Part shown: piece after piece, positions 34,106-44,389 of the stretch
How the letters are laid out: each line of letters starts with the position of its first letter
How positions within the stretch are numbered: position 1 is the first letter of the stretch
From: Sisyra terminalis
Taxonomy: Eukaryota; Arthropoda; Insecta; Neuroptera; Sisyridae
Length of the DNA: 64,000 nt
NCBI GenBank assembly: GCA_958496175.1
Contig: OY292276.1
Span: 17,626,001-17,690,000, forward strand
Direction: 5' to 3'
Position numbers and translations under genes: made by a program
Notes under the pieces: model-generated
Told to the model about the DNA's origin: nothing
Database searches by the model: none
The model's input: the letters and a program-made list of their open reading frames with translations, nothing else

Positions 34106-34857
34106 TTAATATTTTTTTTTATCTAAGATAAAAATGCATGGATCAACTGCTGAACTTTTAAAACCTATTTCTTTCAACGTTCGATCGAAAGCTTCATACC
34201 AGCATCTAGCTGCTTGTTTTAATCCATACAAAGATTTATTTAATTTACATACTTCGTTGTATTCACCTTTTATGCCTTCTGGAATTTTCATAAAAATTTC
34301 CTCTTTTAAATGACCATTTAAAAATGCTGTTTTAACATCCATATGATGAACTAACAATTTAAATTGATTGGCAAAAGCAAGTATTAGTCGGAAACTAGAA
34401 ATTCTTGCTACTGGAGCAAACGTTTCATTATAATCTACCAAATATTCTTGACGAAATCCTTTTGCTACTAGACGAGCTTTATACTTTATTGGATTTCCAT
34501 ATTCGTCATTTTTAACTGAAAATACCCACCGACTATCTATTATATTTCTATTTTTCGGTTTTGTCACAATGGTCCAAGTATTGTTAATCATTAATGAGTT
34601 TATTTCATCTTGTATAGCATTTTCCCAATTATTTCTATCCGACCTAAATTTAATTTCATAGTATGAGTGAGGAATATCAGAAATGATCGATTGAGCACAC
34701 ATTAAAGAATCGTTCCAAATTTGAGTATTACTGAAATTAGAAATTTTGTTTTTGATTCTTTCACTCCTCCTGCATTCAATTTTTGTTTCATTAGTATCGT
34801 TTTTATATTTATACTGTAACCCTGGTAGTTTTAATGTCAATCCCTTATCACAACTGT
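34106..34857 (-). pseudogene. Copia pol, N-terminal RT segment
   Basis: Holds the start of the reverse transcriptase: WENAIQDEINSL, the SRWVFSVKND region, YKARLVAKG, ETFAPVAR, HHMDVKTAFLNG (first catalytic Asp), YGLKQAARCWY, then ends at a TAA just after the DPCIFILDK motif. It is in a different frame from both neighbours. Its upstream border is a cluster of stops right after the tandem-repeat region, so no initiator ATG is expected. Not independently translated. Confidence 0.9.
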
Positions 34858-34868
34858 TTTACCTAGTT

Positions 34869-37499
34869 TTAATTAGTTTTACCTACTGATTTTTCTTTCT
34901 TATCGGTTTTGCCTACCGATTTTGCATAACTATCGGTTTCACCCACCGATATACCTTCATCGGTTTTGCCTACCGATTTTGCATAACTATCGGTTTCGCC
35001 CACCGATATACCTTCATCGGTTTTGCCTACCGATTTTGCATAACTATCGGTTTCGCCCACCGATATACCTTCATCGGTTTTGCCTACCGATTTTGCATAA
35101 CTATCGGTTTCGCCGACCGATATACCTTCATCGGTTTTGTCTACCGATTTTGCATTACTATCGGTTTCGCCGACCGATATACCTTCATCGGTTTTGTCTA
35201 CCGATTTTGCATTACTATCGGTTTCGCCGACCGATATACCTACATCGGTTTTGCCAACCGATTTTTCAACATTGTCACGTTCATCGTAACTTTGATCTAC
35301 AGGCCTAGATTTCAAAAAATCAGTTTCATCAAAAATAACATCCCTAGCTATAACAAATTTATTATTTTCCACATTCCACACCTTATAGCCATTTGGTTCA
35401 TACCCTACCAGTATTCCTTTCCAAGCTTTAGCTTCAAATTTTGTTTTACTGGTTTTATTATGTACATAAACTGTTGAACCAAATACTTTTAAATACTTGA
35501 CAAGTGGCTTTTTGCTATGCCACATTTCATATGGTGTTTTATCTACATTTAATGCTTTTGTTGGAGTACGATTAACTAAATATGTAGCAGTTAAAACTGC
35601 TTCACCCCAAAATACCTGTTCTAAACCTGCACAAATTATCATTGAACGAGATTTTTCAACAATTGTTCTAATCATTCTTTCAGATACACCATTTAATTGT
35701 GGGGATCGTGGAACTGTTAAATGAAAACTTATACCTTTCGCTACACAAAAGGCCTTCATCTCATTTGACAAATATTCTCTACCATTATCACAGTATAAAT
35801 GTACTAATTTTAAATTAAAATGATTTTCACTCTTGGCAATGTAATCTTTGAAAACTGAAAATACGTCTGATTTATATGATATTAAATATGTCACACAATA
35901 GTGAGTAAACTCGTCAACAAAAATGACAAAATAATTTTTGCAATTAATCGTAGACGGAGTGATCGGACCACTTACATCTGAATGTACAATAAATAATGGT
36001 CTTTTGACATAATCTTTGTTTTTAATTTTGTTATACGGTATCCGTGCTTGTTTTCCTTTTATACAAGCTTCACAAAGATAATTATCAGGAAATATTTTAC
36101 TTATCTGCTCAAAATCCTCGATCATTCCTTTATTTCTCAGTTCTAGATATTTATTTTTGCTAATGTGGCCTAGCCGTTTATGCCATAAATCAAAATTATT
36201 CATTTTACTATTACTACTTTTAGCAAAATTAACTAGGTTAACATTTATGTAAAAATTAACCATAGTAAAACTGTTAGCATGCTCACCAGTCATAACGACT
36301 TTACCATTTTTAATGATTTCAGTACCATTTTTACCAAATATAATAGTCATTCCAGCTCGCTGCATTTTGGTGACAGACAAAATATTGTACGGCACATCAG
36401 GACAAAACAGAACGTCTTCCAATACACCACTACAGCCAGTATTGCTAATAACATTCAACGTTCCTCTTTTGCTGGAGGTGATGAATTCTCCATTTTTTGC
36501 AATGCTAATTTTGATTTCTCGATCCAAATCCATAAATTTACTGGCTAAGTCTTTCCTATTTATAATATGATCAGAGGCTCCGGAATCTAAAATAAAAGTA
36601 ATTTGGTTGTCATAAGTTTTAGGTTTTAAATTTTGAGCTCCAATCATAAAAGCAAATCCTTGGTTTTCAGTTCCTTGGTTTTCAGTATTTGGCTTCGAAT
36701 TTATCATTTGCAAAGTCTTCTTGTTCGTAGGATTCTTCAAATGCTTTTTGTAAAAGAAGCATTGGTTCTTCTTATGCCCTTTACGCCCACAGAAATAACA
36801 ATTCACGTTTGAACCATAATTTGGTTTGTTTTTTCGGGGACTGCTCCATTCCTTCTTTCTTCTAGCTTGTTTAACTTTATTCCAATTTTTATTTGCAAAA
36901 GATTGTTGTAGATGAAGAACTTTAGCACTAGTTTCTTGACTATCAGTTATTATTTTGATTTCATGATCTAAAAGTCTTGTTTTTACAAACTCGATACTTA
37001 GATCAGCACTTAAAATGGTTTCAATAGCAGTAATAACACCGTTGTATTCTTTTGGTAAAGTTTGTAATAAATGAGATATTTTATCGATTTCACATAATTT
37101 AGCTCCCGCAGCAGACAACTCAATCATCAAATTATCAAAAATTTTGAAATGCTCTGTTAATGTAATATCAGGATTTAGTTTTAAATAAAATAATTGCTTT
37201 CTAACAGATAATTGCAGAGCGACACTCTTCCTCTCGTAGATATTGTCCAATTTGTTGAAAATTTCTTTTGCTGAACTTTCAAAGGCATAATTCAGAAATG
37301 TATCGTCCAAGCATTCCGTTATAACATTGATGGCAGTTTTCTCGGCTTTCATCCAATCTTCGGACATCATTTCGGGAGTTTCATTAGAAATTACATGAGC
37401 AACATTCAATTCCGTTAGGAGTTTCATGATCCTAAATTTCCATACACCATACCGAGTTCCATCAAATGGTTTAATATTTCGATTTCTTGAAACTTCCAT
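34869..37499 (-). CDS. Copia Gag-protease-integrase (876 residues, C-terminally truncated)
   Basis: Starts at an ATG 12 bases after the primer-binding site. Gag spans about residues 1-230. A zinc knuckle C234-x2-C237-x4-H242-x4-C247 follows. The protease has the aspartyl motif DSGASDH (Asp305). The integrase has its zinc-binding H440, H445, C476, C479 and the catalytic triad D508, D571, E607 (35 residues between the last two, DD35E). GYEPNGYKVW-type residues near 700 end the integrase C-terminal part. Residues 746-876 are a 19-residue tandem repeat, after which the frame stops. This segment is intact and could in principle encode Gag, protease and integrase, but not RT or RNase H. Confidence 0.95.
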   Translation of the reverse strand: MEVSRNRNIKPFDGTRYGVWKFRIMKLLTELNVAHVISNETPEMMSEDWMKAEKTAINVITECLDDTFLNYAFESSAKEIFNKLDNIYERKSVALQLSVRKQLFYLKLNPDITLTEHFKIFDNLMIELSAAGAKLCEIDKISHLLQTLPKEYNGVITAIETILSADLSIEFVKTRLLDHEIKIITDSQETSAKVLHLQQSFANKNWNKVKQARRKKEWSSPRKNKPNYGSNVNCYFCGRKGHKKNQCFFYKKHLKNPTNKKTLQMINSKPNTENQGTENQGFAFMIGAQNLKPKTYDNQITFILDSGASDHIINRKDLASKFMDLDREIKISIAKNGEFITSSKRGTLNVISNTGCSGVLEDVLFCPDVPYNILSVTKMQRAGMTIIFGKNGTEIIKNGKVVMTGEHANSFTMVNFYINVNLVNFAKSSNSKMNNFDLWHKRLGHISKNKYLELRNKGMIEDFEQISKIFPDNYLCEACIKGKQARIPYNKIKNKDYVKRPLFIVHSDVSGPITPSTINCKNYFVIFVDEFTHYCVTYLISYKSDVFSVFKDYIAKSENHFNLKLVHLYCDNGREYLSNEMKAFCVAKGISFHLTVPRSPQLNGVSERMIRTIVEKSRSMIICAGLEQVFWGEAVLTATYLVNRTPTKALNVDKTPYEMWHSKKPLVKYLKVFGSTVYVHNKTSKTKFEAKAWKGILVGYEPNGYKVWNVENNKFVIARDVIFDETDFLKSRPVDQSYDERDNVEKSVGKTDVGISVGETDSNAKSVDKTDEGISVGETDSNAKSVDKTDEGISVGETDSYAKSVGKTDEGISVGETDSYAKSVGKTDEGISVGETDSYAKSVGKTDEGISVGETDSYAKSVGKTDKKEKSVGKTN
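34872..35264 (-). repeat. 57-bp in-frame minisatellite inside Copia pol
   Basis: Six units of 57 bp plus a partial one, encoding a 19-residue repeat with core KSVGKTDEGISVGETDS. It sits between the integrase and RT domains, normally a variable linker in Copia. Units are nearly identical, with changes such as G to D and N to Y shared by neighbouring units, a pattern of stepwise expansion. The frame-ending stops lie immediately after the last partial unit. Confidence 0.93.
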
Positions 37500-37510
37500 T
37501 TTTACGTAAA

Positions 37511-37524
37511 CTGGGCCGATAACC
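37511..37524 (-). promoter_or_regulatory. Copia primer-binding site (internal tRNA-iMet type)
   Basis: Minus strand GGTTATCGGCCCAG, directly next to the 5' LTR. From memory it matches, with one mismatch, the complement of the anticodon region of initiator-Met tRNA (CTGGGCCCATAACC), the half-tRNA priming mode known for Drosophila copia, and not a tRNA 3' end. Confidence 0.7.
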
Positions 37525-37785
37525 TGTTAGGAATTGCGCTTGGTTTCAAGAAAAACGAACGATTGGTTTAGTTATTATTTATTGAACGATTTTATTGATG
37601 GCGAATTTGGTTGATTCAATAAACACGTCTGACCAGCAGATTTTATATTTTCATCTATTATTTTTTTGTTATAAATAAACATCCATTAACAACCAATGGA
37701 TAAGCTAACTAGAATTTAGCAATTATATATTTCCATAAAACATTTATACAAAGGTCTCTTAATTTTATTTTTGAATATTCCAACA
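37525..37785 (-). repeat. Copia 5' LTR
   Basis: 261 bp, same ends as the other LTR. By position it contains the promoter for the element. Followed on the outer side by ATCGA, the second copy of the target duplication. Confidence 0.93.
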
Positions 37786-37790
37786 ATCGA

Positions 37791-39800
37791 CATTAACTAA
37801 GAAAGAATACATATAAGATATTCCAAAATATGCTTCAAGGCACATACAAGTTGAGAATGGTTGAAAAACTCTAGATTTCCGATATTAAAACTTTATTTTT
37901 TAAGAAATACAACGAATATAAATACATATAAAGAAATATAAATAAAAAAGAAATAGGTCCATCTTACATAAAACAACGTCCTATATCAGGTAATGTACAG
38001 TACTAACCGTATTATCAATGCCATTTGGAAGACATTCTATATATAATACTGTATCACACAAATAAATAGATGTAAATATCATCTGTAAGTAGGTATTTCA
38101 AAAGCCAACGAAAAGTTGACAGGATAAATTTTGAAACTTTTAATTGCTAAAATCAACATAAAGTAGGAAAAGAATCTACTGAAGAAAATCTGTATAAAAT
38201 ATTGACTCTTATAACTTGTGTCTGAACAATAAAATGTTACTTAAAATAAATGTTGAAAATTACATGAAAATACCGTATAGATTATGCGTTAATTATACAT
38301 AGATTTGATATTCAATGCATACATATTAGGATAAAATATCAACAATAAGACCAAAAAGAAGGAATAAATATTGGAGAAGCAATTGTCGTACTTATTTGTA
38401 CTAATGGTTGCAGCAATTTTAAAACATATATTTACGTACAAATAAAACTCAAAAGTTATACTCTCCACAAACTTAAAAGCTCACGAATTTTATTAACGTT
38501 AACGTAACTCATTGATGTAAACATAAACATTAAAATATTTTTTAAATTTTAATTATAAAAATTGAAACTGTTAAACTTTTGATGAAATCGCATATTATTA
38601 TCCCAAAGTTTAAAAAAGTTATAATTACTTTAAAGTTTATGAAAGTTGTAGTTAATAAAACTAATTTTAATTAATAAATCAAATGTTTCACCCATAAAAT
38701 TTACATTTTTAAAAATCATAAATATGAATATAAAGTTTGATAATTATTTATTTAATACTTGCACACTTGGTTATGTTATTCACTATATTAAAATTGATAT
38801 TTATTTTTGAAATTGTCTTCAAACTTTTATTCCAAAATGAACAAGTTTCCATTACTTGATTTAAATTTAATTCCGGTTTTTTTAATAAATAAGATTTCAA
38901 AATAGTCGAAGTCTTTAAATAATCATATTTTTGATTATTTAGAGATGAATGTTTAATCGATTAAAAGATTTTTATCACATGTTAGGTTCTTGTTTTTTTC
39001 AAAGCAAATAGTACAGAATTTGTATAACTTTCTTAAAAATGATTAAGGTAGGTAATATTTATAACAAATCTAATGAAAAACATGTCATAGAAAAATTAAA
39101 AGCATTATTGTACCTACTTTAGGCATTTCTATGTTTTTGGTAAGCACCTACCCTACAAAACAGTATGCAAGATTGTGTATCCGGTGTATCCTATTCAGAT
39201 AAAATGGTACCAATAATAACAATAATTTGACATCAAATTTAGTACAAGTTTTCATTAAGATACGATATATGTATATCTTTTCCATTTCCCTTAACAATTT
39301 TTCTAATATTGTTGTCTCCTCCCAAAATTAAGTAAAACTTAAAAAAAGAAATATAAAATACCTATTTATTTGTTTTATTGTGAAAGATTTTATTTACTTT
39401 TTTGGCTCATCAAATTCTTATTACAAAAGTGTTATAAAGTAACTAAGAAACCACGTTGAAATCGTTATGGAAGCAACATTAATTCATTCGTTCTACAATT
39501 TCTTAAGTTTTTATTGATTGAAATACTGGATAAATTAATAATATAATAATAATAATGTACAATAGGACCTAAAACTTTAAAATTTTATGGAATGGAGTAT
39601 TAAGAATTAAGCAAAAGTAAAGTGTCAAAAGAGAACTTTTCTAGTATAATGCATTTAATATGAATCTTAATTGTAGTACCATATTCCATGTGTCTTCTCA
39701 ATTTAGTCCTTTTAATTCAAAGTTTAGAAATTAAACTTTGACACTAACTCCAAATCGCACTTTGAACTCTTGTTGGAAATATATGAAGAGAAAACTTAGA
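37791..39800. other. AT-rich spacer right of Copia, no gene seen
   Basis: No open frame, RNA or repeat structure that I can support in this stretch. Confidence 0.5.
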
Positions 39801-39804
39801 TGTA

Positions 39805-40352
39805 CAGTAAAACCTCGGTTAACGCTCTTCCAATATTACACGGTAGTATTGGTAAAAAAGTTTAGTCATTATAACGGAAATTGTGGATCAATTTGTACAA
39901 AATTATTTTAACTTTGATAGAAGTTCAAAAACAAGATATATTGTCCTTAATGCGTTAACAACAATTGAATGCTGAACGAAACAGAAAAAAAATAGACGAC
40001 TTAAAATGACTTTGCCATAAAAACACAAAGAACATCAAAGAAAAAGAACCTTCCTCCACATAAACATGATATCCTTATTAGAACTTTTTTTTATGAATGT
40101 TTTATGAATAAAATTCAATATTAGCAATAAAACAATCTATATTCAATGCATTAAAAAGTATTTAATAACAAATGTTGCAAAATATACAAAATAAAAAATT
40201 CATACATTTTCTTATTCTGTTTTTTTTTTCACTAATCCCCATCATACATTTACATATTATGTACATGCTAAGCCGCCACGGTTAACGCTGTTTCGTTTAG
40301 CGCTGGAACTTATTGTATCGTATCCCCCACGTTTAAGGGGGGTTTTAAAGTG
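39805..40352. mobile_element. Tigger/pogo-like non-autonomous remnant
   Basis: Left end CAGTAAAACCTCGGTTAACG is a typical pogo/Tigger terminus. The right end, on the minus strand, reads CACTTTAAAACCCCCCTTAAACG, a degenerate match, and a subterminal GGTTAACGCTG block lies inside it. The left end follows TA; the right flank is not TA. Old and partly eroded; no transposase. Confidence 0.5.
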
Positions 40353-40359
40353 AATTTGA

Positions 40360-41560
40360 TTATTATAGATAGCACTTAGGTACTAATGTACTATCCGTGA
40401 CAACAGTGTATTGTATCGAATGCTATGGTGTGTATGATAAACATTAACTACTTCAAATTATTTTTAGTTTCTCCCTATGAATTAATTCTTTTTATCTCAA
40501 ATATTCTAAAATTGTATTACTATTTTTTGTTTTTTATGATTTGTATAGTTGATTTAAACAATCGTCAACCGTTTTAATACGAATACCGTTACAAGATATT
40601 CATTATTACCAAGCACATACCCTTTTGTAAGTAACACTGATAGGAAAAGTCATCAATGGCTTTTCACAGAAAATGAATCTTACGTAAGTTACATTAACGT
40701 CTTTTTTATTCTTTAAATCTTAAAATGTTAATATTTCAGGTTTTCACAAAAGATAAGTGATTAATTTGGGGTAGTAATTTTTTATTCTCAAAATTAACAC
40801 AAAACATTTTAATACTTATAGTTATTTCATTGAACATTTTATTAATAAAGATGCACATACCTCATTTATCATTTATAAACTAAAAAATCGTTTTAAAAGG
40901 ATCATTGATTGATTTGATTTTATCCTTATCAGCCAAAGTGAAAGTTATGTAATAATAATGAATTTTTAAATGATTAAAATCAATAATTGGTAAAACGTAT
41001 AAAAGTTTTTGCTTTAATTAAGTTAGTGTTTTATCATTGTGATAAACTTAAAATAAAATGCAAAAGTAATACTATAATTATAAAATAAAATGATAACCGA
41101 ACAGGTATATTTGTGTATAAAAGTAAATGATGTGAATTTGGGAAGGATTTAGCAGTTTTTCTCACGCCTAAGTATAAACAAGATCCCTTTCAATACATTT
41201 TTTCACACTGAACTACAAACCACTGTCAACTACGTCTTGAAAATAGAAAAAGTATTCCTTGGCTAGTTGGTGACGCAGAAAGTCCTATGCACTTTGGAAA
41301 AAATAAAAAGAAATAGATGCCAAACTAAAACGCACATAAGATCGTAAATCATTTCAAGGTAAGACGGGGGTTACTCGAAATTTTCTTTCAATCCCCAATT
41401 TCAAATTCGAAAATATTATTTCTTCTTATTCCGTTGAGTACTTATAAACTTGTTTGCCGTCGTTCGGATTGTTCGTTGCAGTAAGTTTGCAAAATAAAAA
41501 ATATTTATAAAATTTATTCAAAAAATTGAAGAACAGTGGGTACAAGTGGTTTGTCTACCA
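40360..41560. other. Spacer upstream of the intron-containing nanos-type gene
   Basis: AT-rich. The last ~400 bp (41150-41560) are a little more GC-rich and may hold the promoter and 5' UTR of the gene that follows. A donor-like GTAAGTTT occurs near 41481, but I cannot pair it securely. Confidence 0.45.
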
Positions 41561-41569
41561 ATCGGAAAA

Positions 41570-42109
41570 ATGGATTATTTAATTGACAATATCAGTGATT
41601 ATTTAGGAAAAATGTTCCTGTGTGAAGGTATAAATTTTATTACTTTATATTTTTACTAAGAGCAATATTTAATTAGTTTGATATTTATCATAGCTTAATA
41701 CCTTATTTCTTACCTTTCTTCTTACATATATTTTTGATTTATTTTAGAACGTTCACAATACAAAAATTCGCTGGAAGAATTTAGAAAAAATGGGATTGAG
41801 TATGAACTATCCGACACTGAAGAAAACTCCACCACAAGAAAATATATACCTTCACCAATCCAGATAAGCGTTAATAGAGTGGTAAAAAAAGAAAAGCAGC
41901 TAAAATTAAAAAATCGTTTATGTGTTTTTTGTAAAAATAATGGAGCGGAATATACCACGCATATTTTCAAAAACAGAGACGGTGTAACAGTTTGCCCTGT
42001 TCTTCGTAAATATATTTGCCCCCTTTGTGGTGAATCTGGCGATAACGCACATACTATTAGATATTGTCATAAACGACCCACAATTTCTTCATCGGATTCT
42101 TCCAATTGA
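41570..42109 (+). CDS. Nanos-type zinc-finger protein, intron-containing copy
   Basis: Two exons: 41570-41627 (ATG, 19 codons plus one base) and 41748-42109, splitting a GAA codon; intron 41628-41747 begins GTATAA and ends TTTTAG. Product 139 residues. The zinc finger has [21 protein letters not shown] and [11 protein letters not shown]; the second half keeps C-x2-C-x7-H-x4-C. In the first half the spacing is C-x2-C-x9-H-x10-C, three residues shorter than the usual x12, as if three codons were deleted between NNGA and EYTTH. The N-terminus ([10 protein letters not shown]) aligns with FLKNGISYDI of the copy at 6.3 kb, so they are paralogs. Probable translational repressor of the Nanos family; whether the short loop still binds zinc and RNA is unknown. 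Confidence 0.85.
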
Positions 42110-42128
42110 TATTTATCTATTACAGTTC

Positions 42129-42134
42129 AATAAA
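42129..42134 (+). terminator. Candidate polyadenylation signal of the second nanos-type gene
   Basis: AATAAA only 20 nt after the stop codon. If used, the 3' UTR would be very short, and the perfect hairpin just downstream would lie around the cleavage site. Confidence 0.45.
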
Positions 42135-42143
42135 ATTAATTTT

Positions 42144-42183
42144 ATATTTGTTTGTGTACTGAAACCTTTACACAAACAAATAT
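42144..42183 (+). other. Perfect 14-bp hairpin after the nanos stop codon
   Basis: ATATTTGTTTGTGT (42144-42157) and its exact reverse complement (42170-42183) enclose a 12-nt spacer whose outer A-T can also pair. It starts 34 nt after the stop. It could be a 3' UTR control element or part of 3'-end formation; no family match. Confidence 0.7.
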
Positions 42184-42189
42184 GAAATT

Positions 42190-43690
42190 ATATTTTTAAT
42201 TCACTTGCAATTTAATTTATAACAATGATAAATTCTATGTATTTTGTGATGCATTTTCTATTTGGAAATCCGATCAGAAACAACTATTGACTTTGCTATT
42301 GTAATTTATTGCTGGATAAAAATGATTTCTAAAGTAACTTCTTTAAATCCTTTTTAAGTCATATAAGTGACCAATATGACTTAAAATTGAAGACTTAAAA
42401 TATGATTTAAAAATATTTTCAACTATAAATTTTATTGACTTTAATCAATTTTATCCTCAAAGTTCCTTGAACTTTTTTTATATTTTAATATATTCAAATT
42501 ATTTTTTTATAATCCACGTGGATATATTTTATTATATTTTATTATAGTTTATATTTTTATAAAAGATCGGCCGATAGTTTTAGATTTACTTAATTTAGTG
42601 TAAAAAGTACCAAAGAGTACAAATGAGAATCATTTTTATATTGAAAAATGCTATTTATAATTTTTTTATATATTTAAAAAAAAATCATTTACTTTAATGA
42701 AATTGCGACTTAAGTGACTTGAAATTTTGTGATTTATATTTTTAAATTTTCCTACTGTTATGATTAATTTTCGTCACTTCATATTTAAGACTGATTGATA
42801 TAAAAAAGTATTTTATAAAGACTTAGCTGAAAAAAAACTTTAATTCATGCATGCATGCATATTTATCTACTGGCCATTTTAATATAAAAACGTTTTTATC
42901 TAAGAATATATATTTGTTTTCTTTTTTATAATAATATATATGATTTTTGTGAAAATAAATATTTTTTTATTTATAATTGTTTTTTTTTTTTTTTTGAAAA
43001 TTATGTGTGTGATAATATTATGGAAAATTCTAACCGCAATATACAAACTCATGTTAGTAAAAGTAATATTGCTAATTTAGATTGATAAATAAAAAATAAA
43101 TTGATAAATAAAGGAATAAAGGAAGTCAGTATGTATTTTTAAAATATATCATTAGCATACATAAGGAAAATGTGGTAAAAGAGAGGAAGAAATGTTGGGT
43201 TTTATAATTTTCGTAATCTAGTTCAAATAATAGCGTCTTAAGTTAATATTTCTCATTGGATTCAGACATATGTTTTTATAAATTGATGCGGACTGACATT
43301 TAAAATGGTAATTGTAATTGTATTGCTCAATATGTACTAACTATTAAATAGTAGCTTTAAATAATATTTGCATGCTGATTAATTAACTAGATTGAAAGTA
43401 TTTTAGTACTCTTCAATTTCATAGTTTTACCTAGTAAGAACAATCAAAGATTAGCTACAAAATATTTTTAAGCGTATTTTCATATTTATTTCTTTGATTA
43501 AGTTTTTAACAAACAATAATTTTCTCTTTATTTTAAAAAAATTGTTAAACATAAGTAGAACTAATAAATTATTAGTTGGTGGCTTTGGTATTAGGTATCC
43601 CACGATTTATTTAAACATTCAAGAATAAGCTTACTGTTTAATTTACTTGCCAATGTAATTGATAATTTTAATTAATTACAATTATTGCAT
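42190..43690. other. Spacer between nanos-type and clip-only genes
   Basis: AT-rich; contains a short CATGCATGCATGCATA run near 42849. An upstream exon of the clip-only gene should lie here or further left. One possible place is AAAATG|GTAATT at about 43307, which would supply an ATG in the right phase, but this is weak. Confidence 0.4.
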
Positions 43691-43701
43691 TAATTTTTTA
43701 G

Positions 43702-44072
43702 GTGAAGTATTCCCAAGTTATTGCTATGATATTCATCCTCTATTGTCATTCTATATGTAATGGCGAAAATGCGGAAAGTGATGAAGATGCATACGTGGAT
43801 AAATTTGGGGAAACTAATTTACAATTATTAGATGACAATACAGTTGATGCAGAAATTTTTGAAAACTCGAAAATTTGTGATTGTCTACCGTCTATTTATT
43901 GTAAGGAAAAGGACAGGTAAGTTCAATTTGTTTTTCAAAACCGAAAAATGTATCACTCAAATCTATGGAAGAATACTAATTGATAATTTTAATTTATTAT
44001 AGAATAGACCTGGTGGAATGTGAACATTCATCCCAAGTTTGCTGTGCAAATGGTTTTCAAAATGTGGAATAA
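43702..44072 (+). CDS. Secreted clip-domain-only protein (no protease domain)
   Basis: Exons 43702-43916 and 44003-44072 (285 nt with stop), joined as AG|A in an Arg codon, the same position and phase as the clip-domain intron of SPH-1 and SPH-2. The first exon follows an acceptor (TTTTTTAG), so the true start may be in an upstream exon; the first internal ATG is at 43726. A hydrophobic stretch (MIFILYCHSI) looks like a signal peptide. An acidic segment follows, then six cysteines in clip order: CDC, YC, EC, VCC. The third-to-fourth Cys spacing is 10 residues against 27 or so in SPH-1. The frame stops nine residues after VCC, before any protease domain. AATAAA at 44370-44375 could end the transcript. 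Either a genuine stand-alone clip peptide or a truncated paralog. Confidence 0.7.
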
Positions 44073-44369
44073 CTCTAATGCAAATCCAAGCATAATCCAC
44101 ATTGGAAGTCCCAATGACCAAAAGTATCAAATTTATTCTGCCCCCATTTTTATCAGCAATTGTATGAAAATCAAGTATACATCTTATTAGAGGAATATCT
44201 TTGTCAATTAAACAACCTGGAACAAAAAGTTAACGGAACTTTTGTATTATTGGGACCTTTGGGGATACAATTATAATGTACTAAAGGAAGTACATTATTT
44301 GATTATTAATTAATGTTATGCTTAATTGATTTTACTTTCAAAAAGTTAAAATAATTTAATATATAAAGG

Positions 44370-44375
44370 AATAAA
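44370..44375 (+). terminator. Candidate polyadenylation signal of the clip-only gene
   Basis: AATAAATAAAG about 300 nt after the stop; T-rich sequence follows immediately, as expected of a downstream element. Confidence 0.5.
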
Positions 44376-44389
44376 TAAAGATTTTTTTT

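Larger units (their letters stand above)
32678..37785 (-). mobile_element. Copia-type LTR retrotransposon, nearly complete but broken
   Basis: 5108 bp with two 261-bp LTRs (32678-32938 and 37525-37785), each TG..CA, flanked by a perfect 5-bp target duplication ATCGA (32673-32677 and 37786-37790). Transcribed strand is minus. A purine tract (TTTTGAGGGGGAA, minus, 32951-32939) abuts the 3' LTR, and a primer-binding site abuts the 5' LTR (37511-37524). The LTRs differ at four positions by my count (about 1.5%), so the insertion is young. Gene order Gag, protease, integrase, RT, RNase H is that of Copia. The single polyprotein frame is interrupted twice, at about 34870 and about 34110, so this copy cannot make a complete Pol. 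Confidence 0.95.

Noticed and set aside
34922..35308. Plus-strand repetitive 128-codon frame
   Set aside because: Antisense shadow of the 57-bp minisatellite in Copia pol; periodic DNA keeps all frames open.
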